Assembly: GCA_947459055.1 (NCBI GenBank) | Contig: CANHCG010000070.1 | Location: forward strand, 1-7,791 | Source: Cytophagaceae bacterium | Lineage (GTDB): Bacteria; Bacteroidota; Bacteroidia; Cytophagales; Spirosomataceae | Reading direction: 5' to 3' | DNA length: 7,791 nt | Made by a program: the position numbers and the translations under genes | Shown here: in pieces, positions 6,507-7,791 of the stretch | How the letters are laid out: every line of letters starts with the position of its first letter | How positions within the stretch are numbered: the stretch's first letter is position 1 | The notes under the pieces: generated by a model | Told to the model about the DNA's origin: nothing | The model's input: the letters and a program-made list of their open reading frames with translations, nothing else | Database searches by the model: none

Positions 6507-6514
6507 CAAATTTA
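6507..6514 (-). promoter_or_regulatory. gldE: -7 promoter element of the gldE operon
   Basis: On the minus strand, 6514 to 6507 read TAAATTTG, an exact TAnnTTTG match. It lies 22 bases before the gldE ATG at 6484, giving a leader of about 15 bases. The box begins at the very end of the ssb terminator stem (shared base 6514). No TTTG -33 element is seen at the right distance, because that region is terminator stem and loop. Some expression may also come from read-through. Confidence 0.45.
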
Positions 6515-6554
6515 CAAAAAAGGGAATAAGATTTGGTCAGATTCCCTTTTTTGT
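6514..6554 (-). terminator. Strong intrinsic terminator after ssb
   Basis: ACAAAAAAGGGAAT (6514-6527) and ATTCCCTTTTTTGT (6541-6554) are perfect 14-bp complements around a 13-base loop. Read on the minus strand from ssb, the stem ends in ATTCCC followed by six T, the classic shape. The outer part is A/T and symmetric, so it could act in both directions. It begins nine bases after the ssb stop codon and separates ssb from gldE. Confidence 0.8.
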
Positions 6555-6562
6555 CATAAAAT

Positions 6563-7024
6563 TTAAAATGGGAGGTCGTCGCCCTCGGTCATCAATGGGG
6601 GAAATGCTTGGGCTTTCGATGCTTCAGGATTCCCGAAAGACACAGGTTCCGGTTTAGGGCGCGACTCAGAGGCCTCCCCACTAGGTCGTTCATTACGTCC
6701 GCCGATTAAATTCATCGACGTCGCCCGAATCCGATAACCTCGCATGGTTACACCCGATTTATCTTGCCATTCTTCAGAACGAATTTTGCCTTCGATGTAA
6801 ACTTGATTGCCTTTTTTAAGGTATTGTTCAGCAATGGATGCTAAATTATCCCATAATTCAACGCGATGCCATTCGGTTTGTTCTACTCGCTGGCCATCTT
6901 TTCCCGTATATGCCTCGGAAGTTGCGATGTTAATATTCGCCACTTTCACACCACTAGGTAACGCTCTCACCTCGGGATCGCTGCCCAAATTGCCCAATAA
7001 AATTACTTTATTTACGCCTGCCAT
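6563..7024 (-). CDS. ssb: Single-stranded DNA-binding protein, 153 aa
   Basis: This protein coats single-stranded DNA as a tetramer during replication, repair and recombination, and recruits partner proteins through its acidic tail. Residues 1-108 form the OB fold: [17 protein letters not shown] (4-20), [17 protein letters not shown] (28-44), [31 protein letters not shown] (51-81) and [13 protein letters not shown] (96-108). DNA-stacking aromatics W52, W58 and probably W86 are present. Residues 109-147 are a flexible linker rich in Pro, Ser and Glu. The last residues, GDDLPF, are the conserved partner-binding tip. The length is normal for Bacteroidota. The gene is 67 bases after mutY, has its own -7 box (7072-7079) with a 20-bp palindrome at the presumed start of transcription, and ends in a strong terminator. 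The call is secure. Confidence 0.98.
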   Translation of the reverse strand: MAGVNKVILLGNLGSDPEVRALPSGVKVANINIATSEAYTGKDGQRVEQTEWHRVELWDNLASIAEQYLKKGNQVYIEGKIRSEEWQDKSGVTMRGYRIRATSMNLIGGRNERPSGEASESRPKPEPVSFGNPEASKAQAFPPLMTEGDDLPF

Positions 7025-7048
7025 AATTTAAATATTTTATGTGTTAGG

Positions 7049-7068
7049 TAGACAATGCTCATTGTCTA
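7049..7068. promoter_or_regulatory. 20-bp palindrome at the ssb transcription start (candidate operator)
   Basis: TAGACAATGCTCATTGTCTA has perfect 9-bp arms (TAGACAATG and CATTGTCTA) around a 2-base centre. It starts four bases after the ssb -7 box and so would cover about +1 to +20. A dimeric repressor bound here would block ssb transcription. The same bases in RNA could form an 8-bp hairpin with a 4-base loop in the ssb leader, so RNA-level control is also possible. It is not a terminator for mutY, because no T-run follows on the minus strand. Confidence 0.5.
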
Positions 7069-7071
7069 ACC

Positions 7072-7079
7072 CAAAGGTA
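7072..7079 (-). promoter_or_regulatory. ssb: -7 promoter element of ssb
   Basis: On the minus strand, 7079 to 7072 read TACCTTTG, an exact TAnnTTTG match located between mutY and ssb, giving a leader of about 40 bases. A TTTG at 7110-7107 lies 27 bases upstream, longer than the usual spacer, so the -33 element is weak or absent. Confidence 0.5.
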
Positions 7080-7091
7080 ATATACCCATTA

Positions 7092-7791
7092 TTAAAATAA
7101 TTCTTGCAAAGAAAGATTATCAGTTATTAGATTTAGCAACAAAACCGGTTTACCTAGTTTATTAAAGTCCTGAGGCTCTATCCACTGATATTCCTCCGAA
7201 TGAGGCATCTCAAAATGATCAGGAATTTGGATATGCCAAGCATTCGAAATCAGTTTTTGATGACTTAATATATGGGCTGAAGGAGCCCTTAAGGCAAAAG
7301 CGGCTAAATCGGCGAACCAGGGTCCAACAACCGGGTCTTCGGCCAATAAATCCAAACTTGCTCCTAAATCGGGTAATTCCACCAGATAAAATTCCCATAA
7401 ACCGGCCCAAATATCCTTTTGAGTACGCTGGCGTACCCAAATTTTTCCACGGTATTCAAAAATAAAATAGGCCAAATAACGCTCTCGAACGGGTTTTTTC
7501 TTAGCTTTTATCGGCAAGATTTGGGTGCGGTCCGTCGCATAGGCAACACAAGAAGTCCTGAGGGGACATGAGCCACATTGAGGAACTGGGCTACATTGTA
7601 AGGAGCCAAACTCCATGATAGCTTGGTTAAACGTCGCCGGTTGGTCCAATGAAATCAGCCCTTCGGCTAATTCGGTAAAAATTTTACGCGCGGATGAATG
7701 CAAAATATCCGTTTCTACGCCAAAATAGCGGGCTAAAATCCGAAATACATTCCCATCCACGACGGGTTTAGGTTCATCGAATGCAAATGAG
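7092..7791 (-). CDS. mutY: A/G-specific adenine DNA glycosylase MutY, C-terminal part (N-terminus off the right edge)
   Basis: MutY removes adenine mispaired with 8-oxoguanine in base-excision repair. The frame is open to the right edge, where it reads SFAFDEPKPVVDGNVFRIL. The VVDGN aspartate (codon 7757-7755) matches the catalytic Asp138 of E. coli MutY. The catalytic Glu and the start lie outside the window. Further on are FGSLQC and the four-cysteine iron-sulfur motif CSPVPQCGSCPLRTSC, spaced C-x5-C-x2-C-x5-C, one residue shorter in the first gap than the usual C-x6-C. The Nudix-like C-terminal domain that reads 8-oxoguanine follows (RYLAYFIFEYRGKIWVRQR, DIWAGLWEF), including HILSHQKL, the counterpart of the FSH loop. 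The protein ends in LQELF. It lies 67 bases upstream of ssb in the same direction. A GTG at 7760 is inside the conserved catalytic motif and is not the real start. Confidence 0.95.
   Translation of the reverse strand, partial: SFAFDEPKPVVDGNVFRILARYFGVETDILHSSARKIFTELAEGLISLDQPATFNQAIMEFGSLQCSPVPQCGSCPLRTSCVAYATDRTQILPIKAKKKPVRERYLAYFIFEYRGKIWVRQRTQKDIWAGLWEFYLVELPDLGASLDLLAEDPVVGPWFADLAAFALRAPSAHILSHQKLISNAWHIQIPDHFEMPHSEEYQWIEPQDFNKLGKPVLLLNLITDNLSLQELF

Noticed and set aside
7049..7068. The ssb upstream palindrome as a terminator of mutY
   Set aside because: No T-run follows the stem in the mutY direction; the next bases are CCTAACACATAAAA. Its position after the ssb -7 box fits an operator better.
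7092..7760. A complete 222-aa MutY-like gene starting at the GTG at 7760
   Set aside because: The open frame continues to the window edge with conserved MutY sequence (SFAFDEPKPV) before it, and the GTG is the valine of the catalytic VVDGN motif. The gene is partial, not short.
1..7791. CRISPR arrays, tRNA or rRNA genes, insertion sequences, phage or defence genes
   Set aside because: I found no spaced direct repeats of CRISPR type, no cloverleaf-like stretch, no transposase or integrase reading frame and no terminal repeats.

Overview
The window looks like ordinary chromosome of a gliding-lineage Bacteroidota, probably in or near Cytophagales. Four things point there: a TonB-dependent receptor with a carboxypeptidase-regulatory-like N-terminal domain, the gldE gliding gene next to ssb and mutY, -7 boxes of the Bacteroidetes type (TAnnTTTG), and A/T-rich translation starts without Shine-Dalgarno sequences. 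The genus cannot be named from the sequence alone.

Layout. Positions 1-1073 (minus) hold the N-terminal 357 codons of a TonB-dependent outer-membrane receptor that runs off the left edge. The 346-base divergent intergenic region 1074-1419 carries a Pho-box-like array facing the receptor, and a good promoter plus a perfect 14-bp palindrome facing a small secreted protein (1420-1776, plus). An intrinsic terminator at about 1805-1836 closes that gene. A UvrD/PcrA helicase with its own -7 box follows (1921-4206, plus). Its stop codon directly abuts the stop of a convergent lipoprotein gene (4207-5154, minus).

The right half is all on the minus strand. Read in transcription order it is mutY (7791-7092, 5' end outside the window), ssb (7024-6563), gldE (6484-5141) and the lipoprotein gene (5154-4207). 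The last two overlap by 14 bases and are probably one transcript. A strong 14-bp-stem terminator and a new -7 box lie between ssb and gldE. An operator-like 20-bp palindrome sits at the presumed transcription start of ssb.

Functionally, the window combines DNA maintenance (MutY, SSB, UvrD/PcrA) with envelope functions (TonB receptor, GldE, surface or periplasmic lipoprotein). From memory of Flavobacterium johnsoniae the expected order is mutY-ssb-gldE-gldD. Here the gldD position is taken by an unrelated beta-propeller-like lipoprotein, which is the main departure from expectation. The other points of interest are regulatory: the Pho-like array, the ssb operator, and the palindrome at the start of the small-protein transcript. 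I see no RNA genes, CRISPR arrays or mobile elements, and no clearly new multi-gene system.
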